Shown here in pieces: positions 36,822 to 47,870 of a stretch of DNA of 64,000 bases (position 1 is its first letter; every line of letters begins with the position of its first letter). The position numbers and the translations under genes were made by a program. The DNA is taken from assembly GCA_030549775.1 (NCBI GenBank), contig CM060175.1, positions 41,397,915 to 41,461,914 on the forward strand. The letters are read 5' to 3'. Origin of the DNA: Tamarix chinensis. Lineage: Eukaryota; Streptophyta; Magnoliopsida; Caryophyllales; Tamaricaceae. The notes beneath the pieces are model-generated. The model made no database searches, had not been told where the DNA came from, and was given only the letters and a program-made list of their open reading frames with translations.

Positions 36822-38250
36822 ATGATTTTGATCTCTTTTTGCCTTCACTTTAGGACTTTATTTAATCTCTTTCACATATATTACTATGGTTCTAGTCTAC
36901 ATTTGCACTACTACTTTCTTGAGTTTTGTATTGCAGTAATTTCCATAAGAACGCCAAATCCAAGAAAGAAGTACATGTTTTTAGAACAAAGTACCTAGTA
37001 TGGAAGGCTTTGGAGGAGAGTACATCAACCCAATATGTTTATGGAAGAGTATTGAAGCTAAGAGAGCCAAGGATGTGCCAAGAAATCTTGAAGAAACAAG
37101 AAAAGAGAGTTGTACGGCTAGTTGCACACCCAGCTACACAGACATGCATCACCCCCTGTTATATTCAAAGAAAATAGAATCACACAACTAGGAGGTGCAT
37201 GGATCACACAGCCATGTGGAATTATGTGCTGAAAAGTTGAGGATTAGAATCTTGCATGGCCAGGCACTGCATGTCTTGCACAGCCTTGCAAGATTCGAGA
37301 TCCTATAAATTTGAGAGCTAAGAAGCTACACGACCAAGCTGTGCAAGGGCCACACGGCCATGCAACAACGATTTTCCCCATGATCTACGTGCGCTACATG
37401 GCCAACATGATGGGGGTTATTTATGGCACCCCTTGAGGACTTCTTTAGGGTAGATTTAAGTGTATATTCATGTATGATTGACTCATAATCAACTTTATTC
37501 TCCTCCGGATTACTGTTAATTCAATCTAATTCTTCTTCTTTGTATCTTTGTATTATTGTTATGATTATCATGCTATTTATTTCATTGATTTTCTTTAAAG
37601 ATATAAGTGAGTAATCTTCTTTTCTAGGATTGAACTAGGTCTGTTTTAGTGATCAATATGATAAACTAAAGTATTATGTTGTATGTTTGATTCATCTATA
37701 CTATTGCATATGCTAGGTTTTATTATTGTAAAGTGGATTTGATGAAATACTACCTCTTTAGATATAATCTGTAACTAAAAGGCTGAGATTATCATCTAAA
37801 AATGGCATACGTAGGGGAATTCAAGTAATCATGAAAGTAGATGTTTAATTCTTAGGGACTGTAGAATTGGTGATGCTTAATAGATTTAGTTTAATGTGTG
37901 AGCCATGAAAGTAGTCGGCAAATTAGATAAAATACGTTCTTAGACCTTGAAAGAGGATAATGGATATAATTAGACCAATTGTTCACAGTTAGTGAATTAA
38001 TCTATGACATATTCGTTGTTTTATCATTGACTATTAATTTGGAGACCAAAGTTCAATCCCAACTCCTATTGTTTAGCATTTACAATTAGAAAGCTTTTCG
38101 TAGTTATTCTTATTATCTGCTTGCATACCTCTGATTCATATAGATTTAGATAGTTAAAATATTAAAGAAGTGTACTCAATTATAAAGTCCCTATGGAATA
38201 CGACCTTGAAATACTATAAAGAATCCATGCGATTGCATAAATAGTACAAT
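36822..38250 (+). repeat. 5' LTR of Athila-like element
   Basis: About 1.4 kb directly before the primer site. It has CACACGGCCATGC and CACACAGCCATGTGG words that are common in Athila LTRs and a TATA box TCCTATAAAT at 37301-37310. The left edge (TGATTTTGATCTC) is a guess and the right edge lies within a few bases of 38250. Confidence 0.55.
37304..37311 (+). promoter_or_regulatory. TATA box in Athila LTR
   Basis: TATAAATT in GATCCTATAAATTTGAG, placed as expected inside the LTR. Confidence 0.5.
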
Positions 38251-38257
38251 AAGTTTT

Positions 38258-38275
38258 TGGTGCCGTTGCCGGGGA
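38258..38275 (+). other. Primer-binding site, tRNA-Asp type
   Basis: TGGTGCCGTTGCCGGGGA complements the 3' end of plant tRNA-Asp(GUC), whose gene-plus-CCA ends CCCCGGCAACGGCGCCA, with one mismatch (T for C at base 4). tRNA-Asp is the usual Athila primer. Confidence 0.88.
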
Positions 38276-38399
38276 CTTTGGCTAATTGATATTCTATTCT
38301 TTATTATTTTGCTAGACTAAATCCTTTAATTTTCCTCTATTATTTACCTTTTATCTTCTCTGGTTGATTGTTTGTTGTCTGCATTTGTAGATACCTTTT

Positions 38400-39950
38400 A
38401 TGCAACAATCCTTTCGACTTGGGATTCCAACTGAGCTTGACCATAATATCGAACGAACGTTGACTGGATTATAGAGGTAGATACGTGAGACAAAAGAAAG
38501 TGTGAGTTCAGAGACCATGGCTAAAACTGATGGAGAAGAAAATTAGCACCATTCTCTTAAAGAGTTTGCATCTTTAAATGCATACAGGACGAAATCAAGC
38601 ATCTGAAAGCCAAACATAGTTGCCAACAATTTTGAGTTAAAGCCTGTGCCGCTCAACATGGTTCAACAAAATGAATTCAGTGGTAGCCCAATATAGGACT
38701 CTAACTTACACATTTCCATTTTTCTCGAGTATTGCGACACCTTGAAGATGAATGGAGTGTCTGGTGATGCAATCAAGCTGTAATTATTTCCGTTCTCATT
38801 ACAGGATAAAATGAGAGCCTAGTTGTAATCACTTCCCTTTGGGTCCATTACCACTCGAGGTCAGATTTCATGAGCCTTCCTAAAAAAGTACTTTCCTCCA
38901 TCCAAAATAGTTTAATTGAGAAACCTTATTACAAGCTTTAGTCAAAAGGATGGCGAGTCACCATATGATACATGAGAGTTCTAAAAAGACATGTTGCGAA
39001 TGTACCTACATCATGGATTAGATGAATGGTTGCTGGTCCACACGTTCTATAATGGCCTACATTATAATACGAGGTTGACTTTGGATGTAGTAATAGGAGG
39101 CAATCTCATGTGTAAAAGCATACTAGATGCCAAGCATTTGATTGAAGATATGGCTTAGAATCATTACCGATGATCGAGTAGGCACTCTTAAACTAAAAAG
39201 GGTGGCAGGTATGACATTGATACTTTGGATCACCTTTCTTACAGGTTGATTCATTATTTCAAAAACTTGATAAATTAAGTGTTAATGCATTAATAACCTC
39301 CCCTACTATTTGTGAGATTTGTGGCATTGCAGGGCACTCATCTGTTGAATGTTAGTTAGTTACTTTTCCACCCCCTGAAGCAACCCTAGTGGACCACGTT
39401 AATTATGTGAATAACTTCAACCAAAAGGGAGATCCATTTGGTCTCATCTGCAATCTAGGATGGCAGAATCATATGAATCTATCCTATAAGAACTTGCCAC
39501 CGAATCCCATCCCTCAATCAAACTTTAGGCCTCCAAGCTTTCAAAACCTTACACCACCATTTCCTAACCCTCCAAAGTCAAATCTTGAGTTAATGATGGA
39601 GAACTTCATAGCCTCTCAAAACAAATAAATTGAGGATTTGAAGAATTTGGTCAAAAACTTAAGTTCTAAGGTTAAATCCCTAGCCACACACAATAAGATG
39701 CTGAAAAATCAAATTATCCAAGTGGCCTAATAGTTGGGATCTTCCTCTCGGCCCACCGGAATGCTTCTTAGGTAGCCAGAGACCAATCCTAAAGGGTTTG
39801 TTAATGCTATAGCACTTAGAAGTGTAAAAGGAGTTGGAAGGCCCTATTTTAAGAAAATAAATGGAAGAGGAAGGTATAAGAGTTGAAGAGGAAGTGGAAA
39901 GGAATAGAGAAGCCATCAACATTGAGAATGAGACCATATAAGGGAAAGAT
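38400..39950 (+). pseudogene. Athila-like gag, degenerate
   Basis: Gag forms the virus-like particle. From the ATG at 38400 conceptual translation gives an Athila gag: FELKPVPLNMVQQNEFSG (near 38630), a capsid core with LFPFSLQDKMRAW-type text in which the Trp is TAG, LPFGSITT, YNGLHYNTRLTLDV near 39050, then a CCHC knuckle CEICGIAGHSSVEC (C-x2-C-x4-H-x4-C) at about 39314-39355, and a Pro/Asn-rich tail including NPIPQSNFRPPSFQN. There are many in-frame stops and at least one frameshift. The longest clean piece is 39389-39628. Confidence 0.82.
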
Positions 39951-40179
39951 AATGAGGTTGAGAAATATGTCCCTCCACCACCATATAAACCTCCGCTACC
40001 TTTCCTTTAAAGACAAGATAATGTGAGATTAGAAAAATAGTTTAGAAGGTTTGTTGAAATTTTAAAAAGATTGCAAATCAATATTTCATTTGTGGAAGCC
40101 ATATCACAAATACCGACTTACACTAAATTTTTAAAAGAAATTCTTTCTAATAAAAGATGGTTAGAGGAGCATGAAATAA

Positions 40180-40700
40180 TAGCCCTAACATAGAAATATA
40201 GTAATATTATTCAAAACAAGCTTTCACCTAAGCTCAAAGACCCCGACGCATTCTCTATTCCCTGTACTATTAGTGATATGTCCATTAAATGTGAAATTTG
40301 TGATCTTAGAGCTAGTGTTAGTTTAATGCCTCTTTCTATTTGTAAGAAGCTGCAGATGGGAGATTTGAAGCACACCACCATCTACCTCTAATTAGTAGAT
40401 CGGTTGGTAAAACATCTAGTAGATATATTAGAAGATGTACCTATCTAGGTTGGTAATTTTTATGTTTCGATTGATTTTGTTATTTTAGAGATAGAGAAGG
40501 ATGCACAAATCCCCATCATATTGGGGAGACCTTTCTTGGCTATTGCAGGAGTGGTTATAGATGTGAAAAATGGAAAGCTCTCTATCAACATTGGGGAAGA
40601 GAAAATAGATTTTGATTTACCTTCTACAATAAAATTTCCATTGATTGGCGATAATTGCTATAGGATTGATACGGTAGACAGGATGATTCAAGCAAACCTT
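40180..40700 (+). pseudogene. Athila-like aspartic protease, degenerate
   Basis: Translation includes NKLSPKLKDPDAFSIPC, then CDLRASVSLMP near 40308-40340, where the usual catalytic DLGAS reads DLRAS, and later IPIILGRPFLAIAG near 40510, the flap/C-terminal ILGRPFL motif of Ty3 proteases. A Gly-to-Arg change in the active-site loop and several stops make it inactive. It continues into the open frame 40521-41186 that links protease to RT. Confidence 0.8.
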
Positions 40701-41870
40701 GCTAATTTAATCTCAAATGATCCACTAGAGAAATTTTTGATGAGAAACAGTGTGTTCCATGATGGTGATGGGGAGGTAATTACCTATGTTTCCATGCTTG
40801 GAGAAAACCCTACCTATGCAAAACAACCTGGTTTAGTGGCCTTGATTAAGAGAGAATTGCATGGCTCATTATGCACAGAAAAGGTTGTACCTATGGTTGA
40901 GACAAAACCCCTCCCTTCCTCTCTCAAATATGAATTTCTAGACTCCAATGGTGAATACCTTGTCATTATAAATGCTAGCTTGAATCAAGAAGAAGTTGAA
41001 AAATTACTTGAAGTCCTTAGGCTTCACAAAGATACCATAGGTTATTCCATTGAATATATCAAGGGCATAATTCCTTCATTTTGCATGCATCACATTTTAT
41101 TAGAAGACGGACATAAATCCTCCATTGACCATCAAAGACGGTTGAACCCAAATGCGAAGGAGGTAGTTAAAAAAAGAAGTGCTTAAGCTACTTGATGTAG
41201 GACTCATTTACCCTATATCAGATAGTGAGTGGGTAAGCCCAGTTCAGGCAGTACCTAAGAAGGTGGCATGACTATCATGCGAAATGAGTAAAATAAACTA
41301 ATCCCTACAAGAATGGTCACTGGGTGGCGTATGTGCATTGACTATAGATAGTTAAACAAAACCACCTAAAAGGATCGCTTCCCACTTCTATTTATCAATC
41401 AGATGATGGAAAGGTTAGCTAGACACTCTTATTTCTATTATCTAGATGGATACTCAGGATTTTTTCAAATCCTTATCCACCGTAGTGATTAAGAGAAATA
41501 AAAATTTACATGCCCATATGGTACTTTTGCTTATATGAGGATGCCATTTGGTTTGTGTAATGCCCCAACCACTTTTCAACGCTATATGATGTCCATATTC
41601 TCAAATTTTATTAAACATATTATGGAATTGTTTATGGATGAATTCCCTATTTATGGAACCACCTTTGATGATTTCCTCGATTATCTTGCTAAGGTTTTAA
41701 AAAGATGTAAAGATGTGAGCCTCGTACTTAATTGGGAAAAGTGTCATTTTATAGTACAAGAGGGCATTCTTCTAGGTCACTTAATCCCTAATTAGGAGAT
41801 TGAAGTTGATAAGGAAAAAATTGATATCATTGCTAAAATGCCTCCCTGACCAATGTTAAAGGTGTTAGGA
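40701..41870 (+). pseudogene. Athila-like reverse transcriptase, degenerate
   Basis: Contains the linker frame to 41186, a frameshift in the A-run near 41165, then RT motifs: a broken PKK and R-x-C-x-DYR region, YLDGYSGFFQI near 41440, CPYGTFAYMRMPFGLCNAP near 41510-41570, TTFQRYM, and the catalytic box. The catalytic box, normally FMDDF, reads FMDEF near 41632-41646, so the second active-site Asp is Glu. Frame 41535-41795 is clean. Several stops elsewhere. Confidence 0.85.
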
Positions 41871-42034
41871 GTTTTATATGCCATGTTGGATTCTATATGT
41901 GGTTCATTAAAGATTTCTAAAAAATTGCTAAACCTCTAACCCACTTACTTCTTAAGGATACCCCTTTTGCATTTGATCAATCGTATTTTAATGCTTTTAG
42001 TGGGTTAAAGGAAGCATCAACCACTACCCTAGTA

Positions 42035-42430
42035 ATGAGATCCCCCAAATGGAGCCTTCCTCTTGAGGTAATATGTGATGCTAGTGACTATGCTAGGAAA
42101 GATGGGAGAATGTACGCCATATACTATACCAATAGGACTTTGGATGATGCACAAATGAATTATGCCACAACTAAAAAGGAACTCCTAGCTATGGTGTTCT
42201 CCTTGGATAAATTCAAGTCTTATTGTATAGGATAAAGAGTCATTGTGTTCACTGATCATGCAGCTCTTAGGCATCTCTTGGCAAAGAAATATGCGAAACC
42301 AAGGTTGATTAGATGGATCCTCCTTTTAAAAGAGTTCGATTCGGAGATAAAAGACATGAAAGGTGCTGAAAATGTAGTGGCAGATCACCTTTCCAAACTA
42401 AGGCAAGAGATGCACGAAGAAGAAAAGGAT
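42035..42430 (+). pseudogene. Athila-like RNase H, nearly intact
   Basis: RNase H removes the RNA strand during reverse transcription. Visible motifs: VICDASDYA (first Asp), TTKKELLAMV (Glu), [12 protein letters not shown] (Asp), [10 protein letters not shown] (final Asp); all four acidic positions are kept. A stop (TAA) at 42233 separates YCIG from RVIVFTDH. The reading frame continues a short way to 42550, where GL5 is inserted. Confidence 0.85.
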
Positions 42431-42545
42431 GAATGCCCAATTGATGATTCATTCCCTGATGACAATCTCTTTGCCGTTGAGAGCCTCCAAGCCCCATGGT
42501 TCACATATTTTGTCAATTACATTTTTTTTGGGGTGTTACTAGAAG

Positions 42546-42550
42546 ACTTA
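42546..42550. repeat. Target-site duplication of GL5, left copy
   Basis: ACTTA, repeated at 46731-46735. Confidence 0.9.
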
Positions 42551-43514
42551 TGAAATACCCCAGAATTGATTGTTTTGGAAATAAGTCATTAAATAAGGAT
42601 TATTGGGGAATTTATTTAATTTGTTGCTCTTTTTAGATTAAAAGGGGTTATGTAGGGCAAGTTAATAGGAATTTTAAAATATTTTACAAAGGATACCTTT
42701 ATAATTTTTTTAAGGCCCTAAATTAGCCTAAAAAGGAGGATAAATATTTTATTTAATTATTTAAATATTCTTACTCTAAGTACCCAAGGTAAATATTCTA
42801 AATATTTATATAAAATAAAATACTAAAATAAAATAACATAAAATAATCCTTTCCTCTTTTTTTCCTTCCTTTTTCCTTTTCTTCTTCTTCCTCCCTTTCT
42901 TTTCTTCCTTTTCTCGCCCGTTGGGCCAGCCCGCGGCCCAACTTCCCTTTCCTTTCCTCCTCCCCATGGCCCAGCACCTTTCGGCCCTCCCCCGTGACAG
43001 TAAAACGCAGCGTTTCGCCCCTCCTTTCACTGAAACGCTGCGCGCCGACTGATGAAGTAGCCGTTGCTTGCCAGCTGCTCAACGCCGCGCTTTGTCCAGA
43101 AACTCACCCAAAACGCCACGTTTTAATAAGGCCTTTTGACCGTTGCCGAACCGACCGGTCCCCCCCTTCTTTTTCTTTTCTCCCCGAACCGCCGGTCCGG
43201 CCTCCTTCCCCTTTCCTTCTTCCCGCGCACGACCTGCGATACGCCGCCCATCCCCCTCTGCGCCGACCGCCTACCTGCGCCGCCTGCACGCCGCCTCCCC
43301 CCCTTCCTGCCCTTCTAGCCGCTCTCCCTCGATAGGCCGACACCTCGCCATCACTCCCAGGCCTGCCCCGCACCCTTTTTCCCTTTGCCTGACCAACCAA
43401 CAGGTCTGCTTTGGCAGACCTGCGTCGGCCTGCCACCGCTGGCCGGCGTGCCCGATTGCCACCTGACCTGCCTTCCTCTGCCCCCTCTCTCTCGATCCTC
43501 CCCCATTTCGAGCT

Positions 43515-43522
43515 TATAAATA
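43515..43522 (+). promoter_or_regulatory. TATA box of GL5
   Basis: GAGCTTATAAATACCCCCC, 964 bp inside the element. GL2 and GL6 have GCCTATAAATA at the matching place. Confidence 0.6.
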
Positions 43523-44034
43523 CCCCCCGAGCCCAACGTCGGGCTCTTTCGAAACCCCAGCCTAGAAATCACCCTTGCGCCATCCCTGTTTCAGACAGCC
43601 ACCCCGCCGCCGCCCATCGCCGCCGCTCGATCCACCCCCGAAACTCTTCCTTGCATCACCCTCCACCAACCTAGGCCTCCCTCACCCCTTGATTTGCTCT
43701 GCACGCGCCACCCCGGCCGTGCAAAGTGCCCTTCCCGATCAAGCCAGCCTCGAACCCCGCCGCCCTTCTCACCGCCGCCCACCGCCGTGCCGCCACTTCC
43801 AGCACCCCCTCTACCTTCTAAAACCACCAAGGGAGCTTCCCCAACCTCCCTAGACCCTCTGTTTCCCCTGCCAACCTCTCCTCTTCCTTCCCCCTCCACC
43901 ACTTCTTCACCTTCCTTCTCTCCCATCGCCGCCGCCGTGCGCCGTGCACCGCCACTTGTGCCACCAGCACCCCTAGGTAGTCCTCTAAACTCCCCAACCC
44001 CTAAACCCTTGTTATACAAATGCTAATTATTTTT

Positions 44035-44055
44035 AGTAGCATTATTAGTATTATT

Positions 44056-44097
<42 letters not shown>

Positions 44098-44350
44098 TAA
44101 CCTAACCTTGAAATATTTATAACTGTTAGTATTACTAATATTAGTGACCTATAACTTTAGTATTATTATTTTAACATCATGATTGTTATTATTAATAGTA
44201 TTACTATTATCATTATTATCATGGTTATTATTATTATTATTATTATTATTATTTTAGTTCCTTGTCACTATTAGTAATATTTCATATACCACTAACCTTA
44301 CTATCGCTACTACTATCATCATTATTAGTAACATTGAACTACTACCGTTA
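44035..44350 (+). repeat. Imperfect (ATT)n zone in GL5
   Basis: Runs of TTA/ATT with interruptions, at the matching place to those in GL2 and GL6, between the exon-like zone and the conserved block. Confidence 0.9.
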
Positions 44351-44569
44351 ATAATAAATATTATTAAAATTATTTTAAATTATTGTAGCTATTAAGACCT
44401 ACTTTTATTAGTAGTAGCATGATTAGCTACCTTAAGAATATTGACCATACTTTTACTTATAAAAGTAATATTATTATTTTTAGCCCTAATGGTAAGTTAA
44501 AGATAAGGGTAAGGTAGAAAGAATAGTGTTTTGGTCGGAGGAAAAGTAACCTCTAGTTTTCCCTCTTAT

Positions 44570-44645
44570 AGGCGAGTCAAGTCGACATCCGGAGGAGGCG
44601 TAGGAGCGTGCTCCAAGACCGGTGTCGTGTTAGGTAAGGACGAAG
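44570..44645 (+). other. Conserved GL block with donor-like GTAAGG (GL5)
   Basis: CCCTCTTATAGGCGAGTCAAG, then GGAGGAGGCGTAGGAGCGTG, then CTCCAAGACCGGTGTC and TTAGGTAAGG. The CTCTTATAG part looks like a splice acceptor placed just after the ATT zone, and the GTAAGG like a donor, so the block may be a short internal exon. Confidence 0.72.
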
Positions 44646-45654
44646 CTATGGCCTTGTGCTATGTGTGATGTGATGTGTTGATGAATGATGAGTATGCCAT
44701 GTTAATGTGTATTATGCATGTGTTATGAATAACCTGTTTTGTGTAGCGCAGCGTGGATAATGAGGTATGATGTGTGTGCCTTATATCACATGAGCATGAC
44801 ATGTTTATGTATTGTATTTATGATGTGTTGATGCGGCCCTCTAGGACATGCATGCTAGAGTTTTGGTATTATGGAATGGGACTAAAAGAATAACAAGAGG
44901 GGAATGGGAAGTGAGATTGTTAAGGGGGAATATGGGGTAGACCCAAGTACCTCATCATCCATGAGAGAAACTGTACGTGGAAAGCATGTCTAAAATAAAT
45001 GAAAGTTGGGAACCATGCATGGGGGCTTTAAAATCTGCATGGTGACTTGGGGTGAATGCATGAGGTGACTAACTCTTGCATGGGGGTGTGTCTTACGTAA
45101 GAAAAGTTGAATTTGGGAGTAAATGAGAGATGGGGAGAGTTGTAGAGTGATTAGAGACTTGGGGATGAAAAGAGAGAGGTTACTTGTGGAAGAAGTAAGG
45201 CGCTAGGGTTTGATGTGGCCAACTAGGGTTTTGCCGGTCACATGCCAGATCGAGGAGTAAAGTGATATGCCTTGGGGTTGACCTAATAAGGGTGAGATGT
45301 GGGGTGAAGAATAAGTAAGGGGTAAGGTAAGTGAGGAGAGGTTGGGCCACATAGGCCCAACTAGGGTTTCCAAGGGGAAAACCCTAGAGGTTGAGAATTG
45401 GCGAGATCGATGCTGTAGGGTGTTGGGTTTAAGCTACACTTCCAAGAGTTGGTCCTTCACTATGTGTGAGCTTAAGGGGAGAATAATGTCGGGGTGTGAT
45501 TTGGGGTGCACGAGTCTCAACATATGGGACAGACCCTGTTGAAAGGAAAGTAGTAGAATGTAGTGGGCATGCATGTTAAGGGCGATGTGTGATTTAATAA
45601 GACACGGATAAGACATTAATCACGTAAAGCGAAAGATGTTGAGCCGAGCCCATG

Positions 45655-46024
45655 ATCTGGTCCACCGGCTATAATAGTGGATCAGAGGCGTTTTGCCCTG
45701 TGCGTTTATTTTTCGGTCCACCGGCTATAATAGTAGATCAGAGGCGTTCTGCCCTGTGCGTTATCTTCCGGTCCACCGGCTATAATAGTGGGGGATCTCG
45801 TACTCGACAAACCAAACAAATAAGTTAATCCATGGGAAAGATACTAAGTACTTTAAGCGAAACACCATGTGAGTCGGGGCCATGATCTGGTCCACCGGCT
45901 ATAATAGTGGATCAGAGGCATTCTGCCCTGTGCGTTTATTTTCCGGTCCACCGGCTATAATAGTAGATCAGAGGCGTTCTGCCCTGTGCGTATATCTTCC
46001 GGTCCACCGGCTATAATAGTGGGG
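45655..46024 (+). repeat. CCGG-rich interspersed array, 3+3 copies (GL5)
   Basis: Six copies of GGTCCACCGG followed by CTATAATAGTGG (one base changed in the second of each triplet: TAGTAG), near 45657, 45714, 45769, 45888, 45944 and 46000. The second triplet repeats the first including spacers GATCAGAGGCGTTCTGCCCT, so one triplet was copied whole. Confidence 0.9.
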
Positions 46025-46208
46025 CTCCCGCACTCACATGGGCTATTGAAGAATGTGTGGAATGGACTTATTATCATTAATAAGAATAAAAGGATAAAGC
46101 ACCGAGGAAATATTTAGCCTTTGTCCTACATGTTATTGTATGTTGTCTATGTGCTGAACTTGTATCATATGTCCTATGTGCTGGCCTTAGCTCGTCTGTT
46201 ACCTTACT

Positions 46209-46225
46209 CAGTACGTAGCGTACTG
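46209..46225. other. 17-bp palindrome (GL5)
   Basis: CAGTACGTAGCGTACTG, identical to GL4. Confidence 0.88.
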
Positions 46226-46584
46226 ATCACCCGTTTCATGGGTGCTGCTCATTCCCACGAGCAGAGGACCCTTCTGACCTTGTGCAGGTAGGAGATCATG
46301 TTTTCGATGCCTACGATACCTACGAGGCATCGGGTGGGGCCGAGTGTTGAGCCTACTTTGGTTGGGGCCGAGAATGAGCCGGCCAGACTCTTTTACCATC
46401 CTCGTTCCCGTTTATCTTGAGTTAGCCGTATTTGTATTATGTTCGTATTTTGGAGTGGAATTCTTAAGTTGTAATCTTAAACAATATTTTGTTGTGGTCG
46501 ACTCTTGTTTCATGAATGATTTATGATGGCTATGAACTTATGCTTTTGATGGTTCTTACTAACGATGGTTTGATTTAGCCTTAG

Positions 46585-46630
46585 CACTTAGTATCGGGAC
46601 GATAGGAGTGAACCAGTCCGGTACTAAGTG
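46585..46630 (+). other. Conserved 46-bp stem-loop (GL5)
   Basis: CACTTAGTATCGGGAC paired with GTCCGGTACTAAGTG around a ~15-nt loop, 100 bp before the terminus. Confidence 0.78.
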
Positions 46631-46730
46631 TGGCGGTAATACCCCCAAGGTTACGGTTTTAAATCTTTCGCTTCTGCTAAACCTTTCGATTTAAACGAAA
46701 TTTTTCAGTAGTAAATTTGGGGTTGTTACA

Positions 46731-46735
46731 ACTTA
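46731..46735. repeat. Target-site duplication of GL5, right copy
   Basis: ACTTA, identical to 42546-42550. Confidence 0.9.
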
Positions 46736-46744
46736 TCTTATCAA

Positions 46745-47870
46745 TAGTATAAGAAATCCCTTTCTGACGTCAAACACTATTTCTAGGATGATCTTTGCCT
46801 TTACAAGCATTGTGCATATAAAGTATTCTAGTGATGTATACTTGAAGATGAAATAATAGATATCATAACCCATTATCATTCTAGCACCTCCAAAATAGCT
46901 GCAAGAGTACTTCTCGTGAGATTTTACTGGCCTACACTTTTTAAAGACATGAGGAGTTATGTGTAGTATGTGATCGCTGCCAAAGAATGAGGAATATCTC
47001 GAGAAGAAATGAGATGGCCTTGAATAACATCCTTGAGGTGTACTTATTTGATATGTGGGGGATTGATTTCACGGAACCTTTTCCATCATCTCACAACAAC
47101 AAATACATACTAGTCGTAGTTGATTACATTTCAAAATGGGTAGAGGCGTTAGTGTCTCCAACAAATGATGTGAAGGTAGTAATTAAACTATTTCAAAAGG
47201 TTATTTTCCCCTATTTTGGATTCTCGAAAGATGTGATCTGTGATGGGGGATCCCACTTTGCCAACAAGGTCCTAAGCAAGCTTTTGAGGAAATATAGTGT
47301 AGCTCACAAAATGGCTACACCATATCATCCTCAAACGAGTGGTCAAGTAGAGATCACAAGCAGAGAAACAAAAGTGATCCTTGAAAAGGAAGTGTCCAAG
47401 TCAAGGACATATTGTTCCTCCCAACTAGATCATGTTCGGGCTTACTGTAGGCATAACACCATTCCATTGGGTGTACGGGAAATCATGTTATCTTCCAGTA
47501 GAGGCCAAATACAAGACACATTGAGCCATTAAGACTATTCATCTAGGTTTGAAGGATGCAAGGGAACAAAGGATGCTCCAAATCAATGAGCTCGACAAGT
47601 TGTGGATAGATGCTTATTGAAATGCCAAAATATATAAGGAAAGGACAAAGAAGTGGCATGAAAAATGTATTCTCCGCAAAGAATTTAGGGAGGAAAAGCT
47701 AGTACTCCTATTCAACTTTTGTCTGAAGCTTTTTCTAGGAAAGCTATGCTCAAGTTGGTTAGGACCATTCCAAGTGTGTAAGGTATATCCCTTTGGGGCA
47801 GTTGAAGTATAGAGTGAATCTACAGGAGATTTCAAAGTAAATGGGCAATGATTAAAATATCATGTTGCTG
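46745..47870 (+). pseudogene. Athila-like integrase, degenerate
   Basis: Integrase joins element DNA to the host genome. After the GL5 insertion the pol frame resumes with a damaged zinc-binding region (THYHSSTSK, where the spacer to the next motif appears shortened; RFYWPTLFKDM kept) near 46870-46950, then the catalytic core: IDFTEPFPSSHNNKY (first Asp, near 47062), DVICDGGSHFANK (second Asp, near 47235) and YHPQTSGQVEI (Glu, near 47325). A frameshift near 47390 moves the C-terminal part ([29 protein letters not shown]) to another frame. The clean piece is 46987-47532. Confidence 0.87.

Larger units (their letters stand above)
44634..46287 (+). other. Possible intron in GL5 transcript
   Basis: Donor TTAG|GTAAGG and acceptor CTTCTGACCTTGTGCAG|G, 1.65 kb apart, the same edges as in GL4. 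Confidence 0.38.
42551..46730 (+). mobile_element. GL5: giant solo-LTR-like insertion (4.2 kb) in Athila pol
   Basis: Begins TGAAATACCCC and ends GGGGTTGTTACA, flanked by the perfect duplication ACTTA, and splits the RNase H and integrase parts of the Athila-like element. Parts in order: AT-rich head, CT-rich tract, TTGGGCCAGCCCGCGGCCCAA box near 42920, three AAAACGCAGCGTTTC-like motifs (about 43003, 43031, 43111), TATA at 43515, GC-rich exon-like zone to about 44030, ATT zone, conserved block with GTAAGG at 44634, 3+3 array, palindrome, TTGTGCAG at 46287, 46-bp stem-loop, terminus. No gag/pol of its own. It is the best-preserved copy. Long frames in 42800-44030 on both strands are GC-rich composition without domains. 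Confidence 0.9.

Noticed and set aside
42798..44026. Pro/Arg-rich open frames in GL5, with similar ones in GL2, GL4 and GL6
   Set aside because: Frames are not in register between copies and change residues freely; composition explains them.
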